The notes beneath the pieces are model-generated. The model did not search any database. It saw only the letters and a list, made by a program, of their open reading frames with translations, and was not told the DNA's origin. Below are positions 18,447 to 27,484 of a stretch of 64,000 nucleotides of DNA, one piece after another. The translations under genes were made by a program, and so were the position numbers. The stretch comes from Nocardioides oleivorans. GTDB lineage: Bacteria; Actinomycetota; Actinomycetes; Propionibacteriales; Nocardioidaceae. The stretch is from the NCBI RefSeq assembly GCF_004137255.1, contig NZ_SDWT01000001.1, positions 2,790,001 to 2,854,000 of the forward strand, read 5' to 3'. The number at the start of each line of letters is the position of its first letter. Position 1 is the stretch's first letter.

Positions 18447-20420
18447 CTAGCTCCCGTCCGTGACGTCGTAGACGATGCGCGGGGCGCCGCCCCAGTCGAA
18501 GCGGCGGACCTCCTGGAGGCACTTCATGTCCAGGTCGCGCGTGGCCACGATGGTCTCGAGCGCGGGCATCCGCTCGGCCAGCGTGCACGGCGACGCCCGC
18601 ACCAGGATGACGTCGGGGCTGGGGTTCTCCATCGCGATCCCGGGCTTGTCCTGCCACTGGAACCAGACGAAGGCGCCGCCCCGGTTCCAGACGGACTCGT
18701 CGACGTCCGGGTCCAGCGCGGTCCAGGCGTCGCGCTCCGGGCCTGCCAGCTGGCGGCCGGAGAGGCTGGGGATGCCCGACGAGGCGAGCAGGCTGTCCAC
18801 CGCGAAGGCGTCGCTGGCCCACAGGCCACCGTCCTCGCGGACCTCCGGCGCCTCGTCGAGGAGCTCGTCGGCCGCGGTGCTGCCGCGCAGGTCGGCCAGG
18901 CCGAACAGGAGCGGGTTCACGTTCCACACCAGGAGGGCCGCCCCGGCCACGGCCACGACGTAGCCGTAGGGCCGGCGCGGGCGGAAGGTGATGAGGAAGA
19001 CCGCGACCGCCACCACCAGCGAGGCGACGTAGATGCTCATGAGGGAGATCGTCGGGATGCTCGTCAGGCGCAGGAGGGAGCCGGCGTACGCCGTCGTCGC
19101 GCCGGTGGCCAGCGCCGAGGCGACGGCGACGCGGCGCGCGCCGAGGTCGGGCAGCAGGGGCAGCACCAGGCAGAGCAGCAGCACGCCGAGCATGCCCACC
19201 ACGTCCGCCGCGCGGGCCTGCGGGACCTGGTTGAGGAGCGGGATCGAGGAGGCGAGCGTCCCGAGGGCCAGGGTCGACCAGGCGAACCAGAGCGCGGTCG
19301 TCGCGCCGAGCACGAGGATCGCCACCCGGTGACGTCGTGGCGCCGGGCGCCAGGCGGCGGCCGCGAGGACGGCCACCCACACGAGCGTGAGGCCGAAGGA
19401 CGAGGAGACCTCGCTGGCGTTGGATGCCGCGATGACCGGGTGGTCGTGCAGCACCCCCAGGACGGGCGCGGCGAAGATGTCCGGTAGGGCGCTCGGGTTG
19501 CCGTCGGAGCGGCGCAGGCCGGGGTAGACGGTGTCGGCCAGGACCGTCAGCGTGGCGCGGTTCTCCAGCACGACGGCGATGATCGCCGCCAGCGTGGCCG
19601 CACCGGTCGCCGCGACGACTGCGGCGGTCCGCCCGCGCCCGACGCGCGGGACGAGGAGGAAGGCGACCGTCGTGGCCAGCACCGAGACGTCGAAGACCAC
19701 GCTCCAGGGCGGGTAGGCGTAGAGGGTGCGGGCCAGGAAGAGGGCCGAGACGGCACCCCAGGCGACCGCCGGGACCGTGCGCCGCGCCAGGGAGGCCTCC
19801 TGGGCCTTCATCAGTGCGGTGCAGCCGACGAAGAGCGGGCCGAGCGACGCGATCGGTCCGAACGACCACCACACCGCCAGCGGGGAGAGCACCAGCAGGG
19901 CCACCGCCAGCCAGCCGACGCGCGAGCTCCCGGTGATGCGCCGGAACCATGCGGGCACCCCCAGCGCGAGCAGGAGCATCGGCAGCCAGAGGGTGGCCGA
20001 GTAGAGCACCTGGTCGGGCAGCCACGGCCCGAGCTGCAGGGCCCAGCGGTCGAAGAGGACGACGGTGCTCACCGGGCCGCCGGGGAGCTGGTTGAGGAAC
20101 TGCTCGTCGGCCGTGAGCGGGTTGAGGTCGTCGGTCGATCCCGTCGTCATCACCCGCAGCAGGCCGGGCGTCGAGGTCGCCCACTCGTCCGACCGCTCGC
20201 TGAGGGGCGTGCCGAGCATCAGCCCGGAGTGCTCGCCCGGGGTCTCCCTCAGCTGGTCGATCCCGATGCTGGAGTAGCTCGCACCGGACAGGGCCAGTGC
20301 GAGGTAGACCAGGACGGGGACGAGGACGGGCCAGCGCGCGTCGCGCAGTCTCTCGCGCACAGCACGCAAGTCGAAACCTTCCAGCTCCAGCGGTGGGACC
20401 GACCGCACTATACGGGTCAT
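18447..20420 (-). CDS. Large polytopic membrane protein, GT-C-like, function unknown
   Basis: 657 residues. A membrane helix near residue 32 is followed by an extracytoplasmic loop of about 100 residues, about ten further helices (140-490), and a soluble C-terminal domain of some 150 residues. No motif identifies it firmly. The shape resembles GT-C glycosyltransferases or YfhO-like proteins that use polyprenyl-phosphate sugars. It is the first gene of the unit encoding a polyprenyl-phosphate sugar synthase, which would make the donor, and that supports a GT-C role. Divergent from the DUF2344 gene, with 13 bases between the start codons. Confidence 0.75.
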   Translation of the reverse strand: MTRIVRSVPPLELEGFDLRAVRERLRDARWPVLVPVLVYLALALSGASYSSIGIDQLRETPGEHSGLMLGTPLSERSDEWATSTPGLLRVMTTGSTDDLNPLTADEQFLNQLPGGPVSTVVLFDRWALQLGPWLPDQVLYSATLWLPMLLLALGVPAWFRRITGSSRVGWLAVALLVLSPLAVWWSFGPIASLGPLFVGCTALMKAQEASLARRTVPAVAWGAVSALFLARTLYAYPPWSVVFDVSVLATTVAFLLVPRVGRGRTAAVVAATGAATLAAIIAVVLENRATLTVLADTVYPGLRRSDGNPSALPDIFAAPVLGVLHDHPVIAASNASEVSSSFGLTLVWVAVLAAAAWRPAPRRHRVAILVLGATTALWFAWSTLALGTLASSIPLLNQVPQARAADVVGMLGVLLLCLVLPLLPDLGARRVAVASALATGATTAYAGSLLRLTSIPTISLMSIYVASLVVAVAVFLITFRPRRPYGYVVAVAGAALLVWNVNPLLFGLADLRGSTAADELLDEAPEVREDGGLWASDAFAVDSLLASSGIPSLSGRQLAGPERDAWTALDPDVDESVWNRGGAFVWFQWQDKPGIAMENPSPDVILVRASPCTLAERMPALETIVATRDLDMKCLQEVRRFDWGGAPRIVYDVTDGS

Positions 20421-20421
20421 C

Positions 20422-20427
20422 TACCGT
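20422..20427 (+). promoter_or_regulatory. Leaderless -10 element (DUF2344 gene)
   Basis: TACCGT ends 6 bases before the GTG at 20434, with no Shine-Dalgarno sequence between. It also touches the divergent ATG at 20420. Confidence 0.5.
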
Positions 20428-20433
20428 TGCGCC

Positions 20434-21159
20434 GTGCCCCGCGAACAGCCCGAGCAGCAAGCCCCTCCGGTCCAGCGCCTCCGCATCCGCTACGCCAAGC
20501 GCGGACGGCTCCGCTTCACCAGCCACCGCGACTTCAGCCGGGCCTTCGAGCGTGCCGTCTTCCGCGCGCGGGTGCCGATGGCGTACTCCTCGGGCTTCAA
20601 CCCGCACCCCCGCATCTCCTACGCCGGGGCTGCGCCGACCGGTGCCGCGAGCGAGGCGGAGTACCTCGAGCTCGCGCTGGCCGAGGTCGTGGTGCCGGCC
20701 GACGTGCACGCGATGCTCGACGAGGCGCTCCCGCCCGGGCTGGACGTCCTCGAGGTCGTCGAGTCGCCCGGCGGATCGCTCGCCGACCTGCTCGAGGTCA
20801 GCCGCTGGCAGATCGACCTGGCGGCCGACCACGAGGCCACCACGTCCGCCGTCGCGTCGTTCCTGGCCGCAGACGAGGCCCTCGTGGAGCGGATGACCAA
20901 GAAGGGGATGCGCGAGTTCGATGCCCGGGGTGCGGTCATCGCCCTCGAGGTGCTGCCCGCCGCACCGGCTCCGGGGCGTACGTCGATCGACGTCGTGCTG
21001 CGGCACGGCACCCCGGCCGTACGACCCGACGACGTGCTGCGCGGCCTGGAGGCGGTGGCCGGACTGACGGCCGGCGAGGCCCCGCTGATGACCCGCCTGG
21101 CCCAGGGCCCGCTGCTCGACTCGGGCGAGCCCGGCGACCCGCTGGGCGCGCGCACATAG
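20434..21159 (+). CDS. DUF2344 (TIGR03936) protein, radical SAM partner
   Basis: 241 residues. The family opening is clear: RLRIRYAKRGRLRFTSHRDFSRAFERAVFRARVPMAYSSGFNPHP is split by the typical Ser-His-x-Asp and SxGFNPHP motifs. In other bacteria this domain is fused to, or sits next to, the TIGR03960 radical SAM protein. The biochemical role is unknown; the gene almost always precedes rne and rplU, suggesting RNA or ribosome work. GTG at 20434 is chosen from the -10 element 6 bases upstream and the usual N-terminus. Here its partner is 11 kb upstream, beyond the glycan island. Confidence 0.92.
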   Translation: MPREQPEQQAPPVQRLRIRYAKRGRLRFTSHRDFSRAFERAVFRARVPMAYSSGFNPHPRISYAGAAPTGAASEAEYLELALAEVVVPADVHAMLDEALPPGLDVLEVVESPGGSLADLLEVSRWQIDLAADHEATTSAVASFLAADEALVERMTKKGMREFDARGAVIALEVLPAAPAPGRTSIDVVLRHGTPAVRPDDVLRGLEAVAGLTAGEAPLMTRLAQGPLLDSGEPGDPLGART

Positions 21160-21484
21160 GGAAGGTTGACGTGGCGTGTGCGATACTCGCCACGTTCGAC
21201 GCCCGTGGTGAGAGTCGGGATCTGTCGAGCCGACGACGTTCTCGCCGTCCACCACGTGTGGTCGGCACCCCGGGAGGGTGGACGTCACCGGACCGCGACG
21301 CGGCCACAGGAACCTGTGACAGGGGCTCCTCACGGCCCGGCGACCGCGGCAGGTGACGGATCGGCTTCCCGGAGACGCTCCTGCGGAGGGAGTCGCCGCC
21401 ACTGAAGCTTTGCGTCCCCGGGATCGTTCCGCGAGAGCGGTGGACGCCGTACCGGCGCCGTGATCGGCGCCCGAGGAGCACCAC
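21160..21484 (+). other. 325-base gap upstream of rne
   Basis: No gene seen. An 8-bp perfect inverted repeat (21169-21176 with 21188-21195, loop of 11) starts just after the DUF2344 stop and could be a terminator or operator. A weak extended -10 (TGC then GATACT, 21182-21187) lies in its loop. The remaining 290 bases would be a long rne leader. E. coli rne is autoregulated through its leader, but I see no homologous structure here. Confidence 0.35.
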
Positions 21485-24400
21485 ATGCTCGATGACGACC
21501 AGCCCGACCGCACCGAAGCCGGGACCGAGGCTCCCGCCGCCACGGAGCCGTCCGCTCCCGTGGTGACGCGCCGGACCCGCAGGGCCCCGGCCCGCAAGTC
21601 CGCCGTGGCGCCCACCGAGGCATCCACCGAGGCACCCGCCGAGGCGCCCTCTGACGCAGGCGCCGCCGCCGAGCAGGTCGCGGCGCCCGCGAAGAAGGCC
21701 GCCGCGAAGAAGGCGCCGGCCCGCAAGGCCGCCCCGCGCAGGTCGGCCGCCAAGAAGGCCGCCTCGGCCGCCGACGCCGAGGCGACCCCGCCCCAGGCCG
21801 CGGACGAGACCACCGCCGACACCTCCACCGACACCTCCGTCGACACCGGCGTCGAGACCGCCGGCGACGGCACCGAGGTCGCGGCTCCGGCCAGGAAGGC
21901 TGCGGCCCGGAAGACCGCCAAGGCACCGGCGAGGAAGACGGCCGCGAAGAAGACGGCCGGCAGGAAGACCGCTGCCACCGAGCCGGTCGTCGCCGAGGTC
22001 GCCGACGCCGACGCTGCCGCGGAGGACCCCGCCGACGACGCCACCGGGCACGCCGTGCTGTTCCAGGCGCCGGTCGTCACCACGACCACGCGCCGCACCC
22101 GCAAGCGGCCCACGCCCGTCGAGACCGCTGCCGAGACCGCTGCCGAGACCGCTGCCGAGACGGCTCCCGAGGCTGCTCCCGAGGCTGCCACCGAGACCGA
22201 CGCCGCCGCCGAGCCGACCGGCGACGAGGCCGCGGTGAGCGCACCGGCGAAGAAGGCTGCGAGCAAGAAGGCCGAGAGCAAGAAGACCGCCGGCAAGAAG
22301 GCCGCCGCGAAGAAGTCCGGGCGACGCTCGGGAGCGAAGGCCGACGACCCGGTCGTCGAGGTGGCTCCGGAGGACGAGGAGGAGGTCACCGACGAGGAGG
22401 CCGCCGCGTCCGCGGACGTCGAGGCCGAGGGCGTCGAGACCTCCGACACCGAGCAGGCCGACGACTCCAGCGAGGGGTCCAGCGACGACTCCAGCGACGA
22501 CTCCAGCGACTCCGACGACGACTCCGCCGACGGGGACGGCCCGGCCCGACGCCGTCGCCGCCGCGGCGGCCGTCGCCGCCGCAAGTCCTCCGACTCCTCC
22601 CAGGACGGGCAGGACGGCCAGGACGGTGCGCAGGACGGCGAGGCCGCCTCCGGCACCGACTCCGCGGAGACCGCGGCCGACGACGCCTCCGAGGCGAACG
22701 GCGACTCCGGCCCGGCCGACAACGGCGACGCCAACGGTGACGGGAACGGCGAGGGCACCTCGCGCCGCCGTCGCCGTCGCCGCCGCGCCGGGGACGACCC
22801 GGCCTCGGAGGACGACGAGCCCAACACCGTCACCCGAGTCCGCAGCCGCCGCTCCGCCGAGGACCAGATCACCGCCGTGGCCGGCTCCACCCGCCTCGAG
22901 GCCAAGAAGCAGCGCCGCCGCGAGGGCCGCGAGGCCGGTCGCCGCCGTGCGCCGATCGTCAGCGAGGCCGAGTTCCTCGCCCGCCGCGAGTCCGTGGACC
23001 GCGTGATGGTGATCCGCCAGCGCCAGGACCTCACCCAGATCGGGGTGCTGGAGGACCGGGTCCTCGTCGAGCACTACGTCGCCCGCGAGTCCCAGACCTC
23101 GCTCATCGGCAACGTCTACCTCGGTCGCGTGCAGAACGTCCTGCCGTCGATGGAGGCGGCGTTCATCGACATCGGCAAGGGTCGCAACGCGGTCCTCTAC
23201 GCCGGTGAGGTCAACTGGTCCGCCCTGGGCCACAAGGACGGCCAGCCCCGCAAGATCGAGTCGGTGCTCACCAGCGGCCAGATGATCCTGGTCCAGGTCA
23301 CCAAGGACCCCATCGGCCACAAGGGCGCCCGCCTGACCAGCCAGGTGAGCCTCGCCGGCCGCTTCCTCGTCTACGTCCCGGACGGCACCACGTCGGGGAT
23401 CTCGCGCAAGCTGCCCGACACCGAGCGCAACCGCCTCAAGACCCTCCTGAAGGAGATCGTCCCCGACACCGCCGGCGTCATCGTGCGCACGGCGGCGGAG
23501 GGCGCCAGCGAGGAGGAGCTCACCCACGACGTCGAGCGCCTCAAGTCGCGCTGGGAGGACATCGAGAAGAAGTCCGCCAACAAGGGCTCCGGCCCGCAGC
23601 TGCTCTACGGGGAGCCCGACCTCACGCTCAAGGTGGTGCGCGACCTCTTCACCGAGGACTTCTCCAAGCTCGTCATCGAGGGTGACGACGCCTGGGAGAC
23701 CGTCCGCGGCTACGTCGAGTCCGTGGCGCCCGACCTCGTCGAGCGCGTCGAGAAGTACGAGCGCAACGGCGCGGGCGACGTGTTCTCCACCTACCGGATC
23801 GACGAGCAGATCCACAAGGGTCTCGACCGCAAGGTCTGGCTCCCGTCGGGTGGCTCCCTGATCATCGACCGCACCGAGGCGATGACGGTCGTCGACGTCA
23901 ACACCGGCAAGTTCACCGGGTCCGGGGGCAACCTCGAGGAGACGGTGACCAAGAACAACCTCGAGGCGGCCGAGGAGATCGTGCGCCAGCTCCGGCTGCG
24001 CGACATCGGCGGCATCATCGTCGTCGACTTCATCGACATGGTGCTGGAGTCCAACCGCGACCTCGTCGTACGTCGCCTCGTCGAGTGCCTCGGCCGCGAC
24101 CGCACCCGCCACCAGGTCGCCGAGGTCACCTCGCTCGGCCTGGTCCAGATGACCCGCAAGCGGATCGGCACCGGCCTGCTCGAGGCGTTCAGCGAGAACT
24201 GCGAGCACTGCCACGGTCGCGGGGTCGTGATCAAGGACCAGCCCGTCGACCCGAACGGCCGGGGCGCCTCCTCGGAGGAGCCCGGTGAGGGCCGCCGCAG
24301 CGGCCGCCGTCGTGGCCGTCGGGGCGCCTCCGGCGAGGGCAACGACTCCAACGGCGAGTCGGGCAGCGGCTCCGCCGGGAGCGACAAGTCGGCCGAGCAC

Positions 24401-24988
24401 CACGCTCCGTCGCCGAAGGACGTCGCCGCGATGGCGCGCCACGACAAGTCCGCCGACGAGGCCCAGGAGACGATCTCCGAGACCACCTCCGAGACGGCCT
24501 CCGAGACGGCCTCCGAGCCGGACGAAGCCGTGCTCGAGGCGCCCACCGACGAGCCTGCCGACGAGCCCACCGCGGCTCCCGTCCAGGCACCCGAGGCACC
24601 CGAGGCACCCGAGGCACCTCAGGCGGCGGTCGCCGACGAGGCGTCCGCAGCCGAGGAGTCCCCGGCCGGGGCTGTCGAGGAGGCTGCCGAGGCAGCTCCT
24701 GCGGAGGCACCCGCCGAGCCCGAGAAGCCGCGGGTCGTCACGCGTACGCGCCGCCGCTCCGCCAGCAGGCCCGCCGGTCCGCCGGCGACGCTGCCCGCAG
24801 CCGCGCCGATCGGCGACGCCGGCACGCCCCCCGAGTCGGGCGTGGTGGAGCCGGTGGACGTCGGGGTCGACCCGGGCGTCGACGCCTCGCTCGCCACGGA
24901 GTCCGGCGACCTGGCCGACGGTCCCGCCGACGACGCTCCCGCCATCGAGCACGTCCCGATCAAGAAGAAGGGCTCACGCAAGCGCTGA
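21485..24988 (+). CDS. rne: Ribonuclease E/G with large disordered flanks
   Basis: 1167 residues. The catalytic core (about 505-915) contains the S1 RNA-binding segment (IGNVYLGRVQNVLPSMEAAF), the 5'-sensor/RNase H-like part, the Mg-binding D804 (VDVNTGKF) and D848 (VDFIDM), and the Zn-link C906-x2-C909 (CEHCHGRG). It starts mRNA decay and processes rRNA and tRNA. Both ends are low-complexity: residues 1-500 alternate Lys/Ala-rich (AKKAPARKAA) and acidic Ser/Asp runs, and residues 920-1160 are Glu/Ala/Pro-rich. Both are partly encoded by 9- and 12-base tandem repeats. Central catalytic domains with disordered arms are normal in actinobacteria and serve as protein-docking regions. Confidence 0.95.
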   Translation: MLDDDQPDRTEAGTEAPAATEPSAPVVTRRTRRAPARKSAVAPTEASTEAPAEAPSDAGAAAEQVAAPAKKAAAKKAPARKAAPRRSAAKKAASAADAEATPPQAADETTADTSTDTSVDTGVETAGDGTEVAAPARKAAARKTAKAPARKTAAKKTAGRKTAATEPVVAEVADADAAAEDPADDATGHAVLFQAPVVTTTTRRTRKRPTPVETAAETAAETAAETAPEAAPEAATETDAAAEPTGDEAAVSAPAKKAASKKAESKKTAGKKAAAKKSGRRSGAKADDPVVEVAPEDEEEVTDEEAAASADVEAEGVETSDTEQADDSSEGSSDDSSDDSSDSDDDSADGDGPARRRRRRGGRRRRKSSDSSQDGQDGQDGAQDGEAASGTDSAETAADDASEANGDSGPADNGDANGDGNGEGTSRRRRRRRRAGDDPASEDDEPNTVTRVRSRRSAEDQITAVAGSTRLEAKKQRRREGREAGRRRAPIVSEAEFLARRESVDRVMVIRQRQDLTQIGVLEDRVLVEHYVARESQTSLIGNVYLGRVQNVLPSMEAAFIDIGKGRNAVLYAGEVNWSALGHKDGQPRKIESVLTSGQMILVQVTKDPIGHKGARLTSQVSLAGRFLVYVPDGTTSGISRKLPDTERNRLKTLLKEIVPDTAGVIVRTAAEGASEEELTHDVERLKSRWEDIEKKSANKGSGPQLLYGEPDLTLKVVRDLFTEDFSKLVIEGDDAWETVRGYVESVAPDLVERVEKYERNGAGDVFSTYRIDEQIHKGLDRKVWLPSGGSLIIDRTEAMTVVDVNTGKFTGSGGNLEETVTKNNLEAAEEIVRQLRLRDIGGIIVVDFIDMVLESNRDLVVRRLVECLGRDRTRHQVAEVTSLGLVQMTRKRIGTGLLEAFSENCEHCHGRGVVIKDQPVDPNGRGASSEEPGEGRRSGRRRGRRGASGEGNDSNGESGSGSAGSDKSAEHHAPSPKDVAAMARHDKSADEAQETISETTSETASETASEPDEAVLEAPTDEPADEPTAAPVQAPEAPEAPEAPQAAVADEASAAEESPAGAVEEAAEAAPAEAPAEPEKPRVVTRTRRRSASRPAGPPATLPAAAPIGDAGTPPESGVVEPVDVGVDPGVDASLATESGDLADGPADDAPAIEHVPIKKKGSRKR
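22121..22180 (+). repeat. 12-base tandem repeat inside rne
   Basis: Three identical 12-base units (GAGACCGCTGCC, 22121-22156) and two diverged ones encode Glu-Thr-Ala-Ala-type steps in the disordered N-terminal arm. Similar 12-base units occur near 22490-22510 and 24480-24520, and a 9-base unit near 24590-24620. Copy number is likely to vary between strains. Confidence 0.75.
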
Positions 24989-25035
24989 GCCGTCCGCACC
25001 GTCGAGGGTGCGGGGGAGGGCGACCGGACCTCGTT

Positions 25036-25065
25036 TTGCCCGGTCGGCACCCGATCCCGTACTCT
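25036..25065 (+). promoter_or_regulatory. Promoter of rplU-rpmA
   Basis: -35 TTGCCC (25036-25041) and -10 TACTCT (25060-25065) with an 18-base spacer, about 140 bases before rplU. The long leader that follows may carry ribosomal autoregulation, but no structure was recognised. Confidence 0.6.
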
Positions 25066-25208
25066 TGACCGTCGGTGTTCGTAGCACCACCCTGCGCGCC
25101 CGCCCGGCGGCCGCACCTCGCCAGAAGTCCAGGCGGTGTCGTGCGCAGGAACCCCGTTCTTCCAGCCGTGTTCCAACCCGTAGTTCGTATCGAGGAGAGT
25201 GACTCGCC

Positions 25209-25508
25209 GTGTACGCAGTCGTGCGCAGTGGCAGCAAGCAGCAGAAGGTTGCCGTGGGCGACGTCATCGAGATCGACGCGCTCGGCGCAGCCGGTGACAC
25301 CCTCACCCTTCCCGTGGTGATGGTCGTCGACGGTGACAAGGTCACCGCGACCGGCCTCGACAAGGCCAGCGTGACCGTCGAGGTCACCGGTCGCACCAAG
25401 GGTCCGAAGATCATCATCCAGAAGTACAAGAACAAGACCGGCTACAAGAAGCGCCAGGGTCACCGCCAGAAGTACACCCAGGTCAAGGTCACCGACATCT
25501 CCCTCTGA
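25209..25508 (+). CDS. rplU: 50S ribosomal protein L21
   Basis: 99 residues, normal for bL21. It opens with the conserved YAVVRSGSKQQKVAVGD and ends with the basic signature YKNKTGYKKRQGHRQKYT, which binds 23S rRNA. The GTG at 25209 is preceded by GAGGAGAG and is the only start giving the standard N-terminus. Paired with rpmA 49 bases downstream, the invariant order. Confidence 0.98.
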   Translation: MYAVVRSGSKQQKVAVGDVIEIDALGAAGDTLTLPVVMVVDGDKVTATGLDKASVTVEVTGRTKGPKIIIQKYKNKTGYKKRQGHRQKYTQVKVTDISL

Positions 25509-25557
25509 GCCCCGCTCGAGGTCGACCACCAACTCTTCGTTCGCAAAGGAATGAACA

Positions 25558-25812
25558 ATGGCTCACAAGAAGGGTGCTGCGAGCACCAAGAACGGCCGTG
25601 ACTCCAACTCCCAGCGCCTCGGCGTGAAGCGCTTCGGCGGCCAGGTCGTCGGCGCGGGCGAGATCATCGTGCGCCAGCGTGGCACCCACTTCCACCCGGG
25701 CACCGGCGTGGGCCGCGGTGGCGACGACACCCTCTTCGCCCTGCAGGCCGGCGCCGTCGAGTTCGGCACCCGCCGCGGTCGCCGCGTGATCAACATCGTC
25801 CCGGGCGAGTGA
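25558..25812 (+). CDS. rpmA: 50S ribosomal protein L27
   Basis: 84 residues. The N-terminal [28 protein letters not shown] is the flexible arm that reaches the peptidyl-transferase centre, and the KKG start is intact, so no leader peptide needs removal as in Firmicutes. Preceded by the Shine-Dalgarno AAAGGAA. Followed by a strong hairpin at 25851. Confidence 0.98.
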   Translation: MAHKKGAASTKNGRDSNSQRLGVKRFGGQVVGAGEIIVRQRGTHFHPGTGVGRGGDDTLFALQAGAVEFGTRRGRRVINIVPGE

Positions 25813-25850
25813 CGACGCGACACTGATCCACCTCTGCACTCCGCAGACTG

Positions 25851-25884
25851 CGAAAGGGCGTCCCTGATCGGGGACGCCCTTTCG
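25851..25884 (+). terminator. Terminator hairpin after rpmA
   Basis: A perfect 14-bp stem (25851-25864 with 25871-25884) closes a 6-base loop. Only a short T-rich stretch follows. It sits 38 bases after the rpmA stop and 28 before obgE, so it should separate the ribosomal pair from obgE-proB, at least in part. Confidence 0.8.
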
Positions 25885-25912
25885 TCGTTCCACCACCACT
25901 GACAGGAATCCC

Positions 25913-27484
25913 ATGGCCATCCCCACCTTCGTCGACCAGGTCACGCTGCACCTCGCAGCAGGACGGGGTGGCAACGGCGTGGCCTCGGTCAAGCGCGAGA
26001 AGTTCAAGCCCCTCGGCGGCCCCGACGGTGGCAACGGTGGCCAGGGTGGTTCGATCATCCTGCAGGTCGACACCAGCGTCACGACGCTCGTGGACTACCA
26101 CCACAGCCCGAAGCGCAAGGCCGACAACGGCGGCCAGGGCGCCGGTGACCACAAGAACGGCGGCAACGGCAAGGACCTGACGCTGCCGGTGCCCGACGGC
26201 ACGATGGTCAAGGACGCGGACGGCACCGTGCTGGCCGACCTCGTGGGTCACGGCACGACCCTCGTCGTCGCCGCGGGCGGCCGCGGCGGCCTCGGCAACG
26301 CCGCGCTCGCCTCCTCCAAGCGCAAGGCCCCCGGGTTCGCCCTGCTGGGCGAGCCCGGCGACGAGCTCGTCGTACGCCTCGAGCTGAAGGTCGTCGCCGA
26401 CATCGGCCTGGTCGGCTTCCCGAGCGCCGGCAAGTCCTCGGTGATCGCCGCCATCTCGCGCGCGCGCCCCAAGATCGCCGACTACCCCTTCACCACCCTG
26501 ATCCCCAACCTGGGCGTCGTCACGGCCGGCGAGACCACCTTCGTGGTCGCCGACGTCCCCGGCCTGATCGAGGGTGCGGCGGAGGGCCGCGGCCTGGGCC
26601 ACGACTTCCTGCGCCACATCGAGCGCTGCGCGGCCCTGGTCCACGTCGTCGACACCGCCTCGATCGAGCCCGGGCGCAACCCGCTCGACGACCTCGACGT
26701 CATCGAGGGCGAGCTCGCGCGCTACGGCGGGCTGGAGGACCGGCCCCGCCTGGTGGCCCTCAACAAGGTCGACGTGCCGGACGGCCAGGACATCGCCGAC
26801 ATGGTGGTCGAGGAGCTGCGGGGCCGCGGCCTGCGGGTCTTCGAGGTCAGTGCCGCGTCGGGCGCCGGGTTGCGCGAGCTGACCTTCGCGATGGCCGAGA
26901 TCGTCGTGGCCGCCCGTGCGGTCGCGCCCCAGGTCGAGCCCGAGCGGATCGTGCTGCGACCGAGGGCCGTGGACAGCGGCGACGACTTCGAGGTCGTGGC
27001 CACCGACGACGGGTGGCGGGTGCGCGGCACCAAGCCCGAGCGCTGGGTGCGCCAGACCGACTTCAGCAACGAGGAGGCCGTCGGGTTCCTCGCCGACCGC
27101 CTCAACCGCCTCGGTGTCGAGCTCAAGCTCGCGAAGATGGGCGCGCAGGAGGGCGACACCGTCCTCATCGGAGCAGAGGACAACTCGGTCGTCTTCGACT
27201 TCAAGCCCAGCATCGAGGCGGGCGCCGAGATGCTCGGGCGCCGGGGCGAGGACGAGCGGTTCCGCGAGGACCGACCGGCCCGCGACCGCCGCCGCGACAT
27301 CGCCGACGCGATGGAGACCAAGGGCGAGGAGGAGGCCCGCGCCGACGTGGCCCGCCGCCTCGACGCGGAGCGCAGGGCCAAGGGCCCCAACCGCAGCACC
27401 GGCAGCTCCGGTGTCGGCCCGATGTCCTACGAGATCGGCGGCAAGGACGACCCCGACTGGGGTGGCGAGCAGGACGACGAGTGA
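25913..27484 (+). CDS. obgE: GTPase ObgE
   Basis: 523 residues. The glycine-rich Obg domain (about 1-160, [15 protein letters not shown]) is followed by a GTPase domain with G1 [10 protein letters not shown]3 DVPGLIEG and G4 NKVD, an OCT domain (about 345-425), and an acidic, charged tail of about 80 residues ([18 protein letters not shown]). Obg binds 50S subunits and links ribosome assembly to the stringent response and growth control. Long C-terminal tails are usual in actinobacteria. Overlaps the proB start by 4 bases. Confidence 0.96.
   Translation: MAIPTFVDQVTLHLAAGRGGNGVASVKREKFKPLGGPDGGNGGQGGSIILQVDTSVTTLVDYHHSPKRKADNGGQGAGDHKNGGNGKDLTLPVPDGTMVKDADGTVLADLVGHGTTLVVAAGGRGGLGNAALASSKRKAPGFALLGEPGDELVVRLELKVVADIGLVGFPSAGKSSVIAAISRARPKIADYPFTTLIPNLGVVTAGETTFVVADVPGLIEGAAEGRGLGHDFLRHIERCAALVHVVDTASIEPGRNPLDDLDVIEGELARYGGLEDRPRLVALNKVDVPDGQDIADMVVEELRGRGLRVFEVSAASGAGLRELTFAMAEIVVAARAVAPQVEPERIVLRPRAVDSGDDFEVVATDDGWRVRGTKPERWVRQTDFSNEEAVGFLADRLNRLGVELKLAKMGAQEGDTVLIGAEDNSVVFDFKPSIEAGAEMLGRRGEDERFREDRPARDRRRDIADAMETKGEEEARADVARRLDAERRAKGPNRSTGSSGVGPMSYEIGGKDDPDWGGEQDDE

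Noticed and set aside
21166-21171. TTGACG as a -35 box for rne
   Set aside because: No -10-like hexamer lies 16-19 bases downstream; the bases are better explained as part of the 8-bp inverted repeat.
18310-23034. 1574-residue minus-strand reading frame over rne, DUF2344 and the membrane protein
   Set aside because: Spans three real genes on both strands and its composition is that of translated antisense repeats.
20936-24952. 1338-residue minus-strand reading frame opposite rne
   Set aside because: A Gly/Leu/Arg-rich shadow of the rne repeats with no recognisable domain, start signal or codon pattern of its own.
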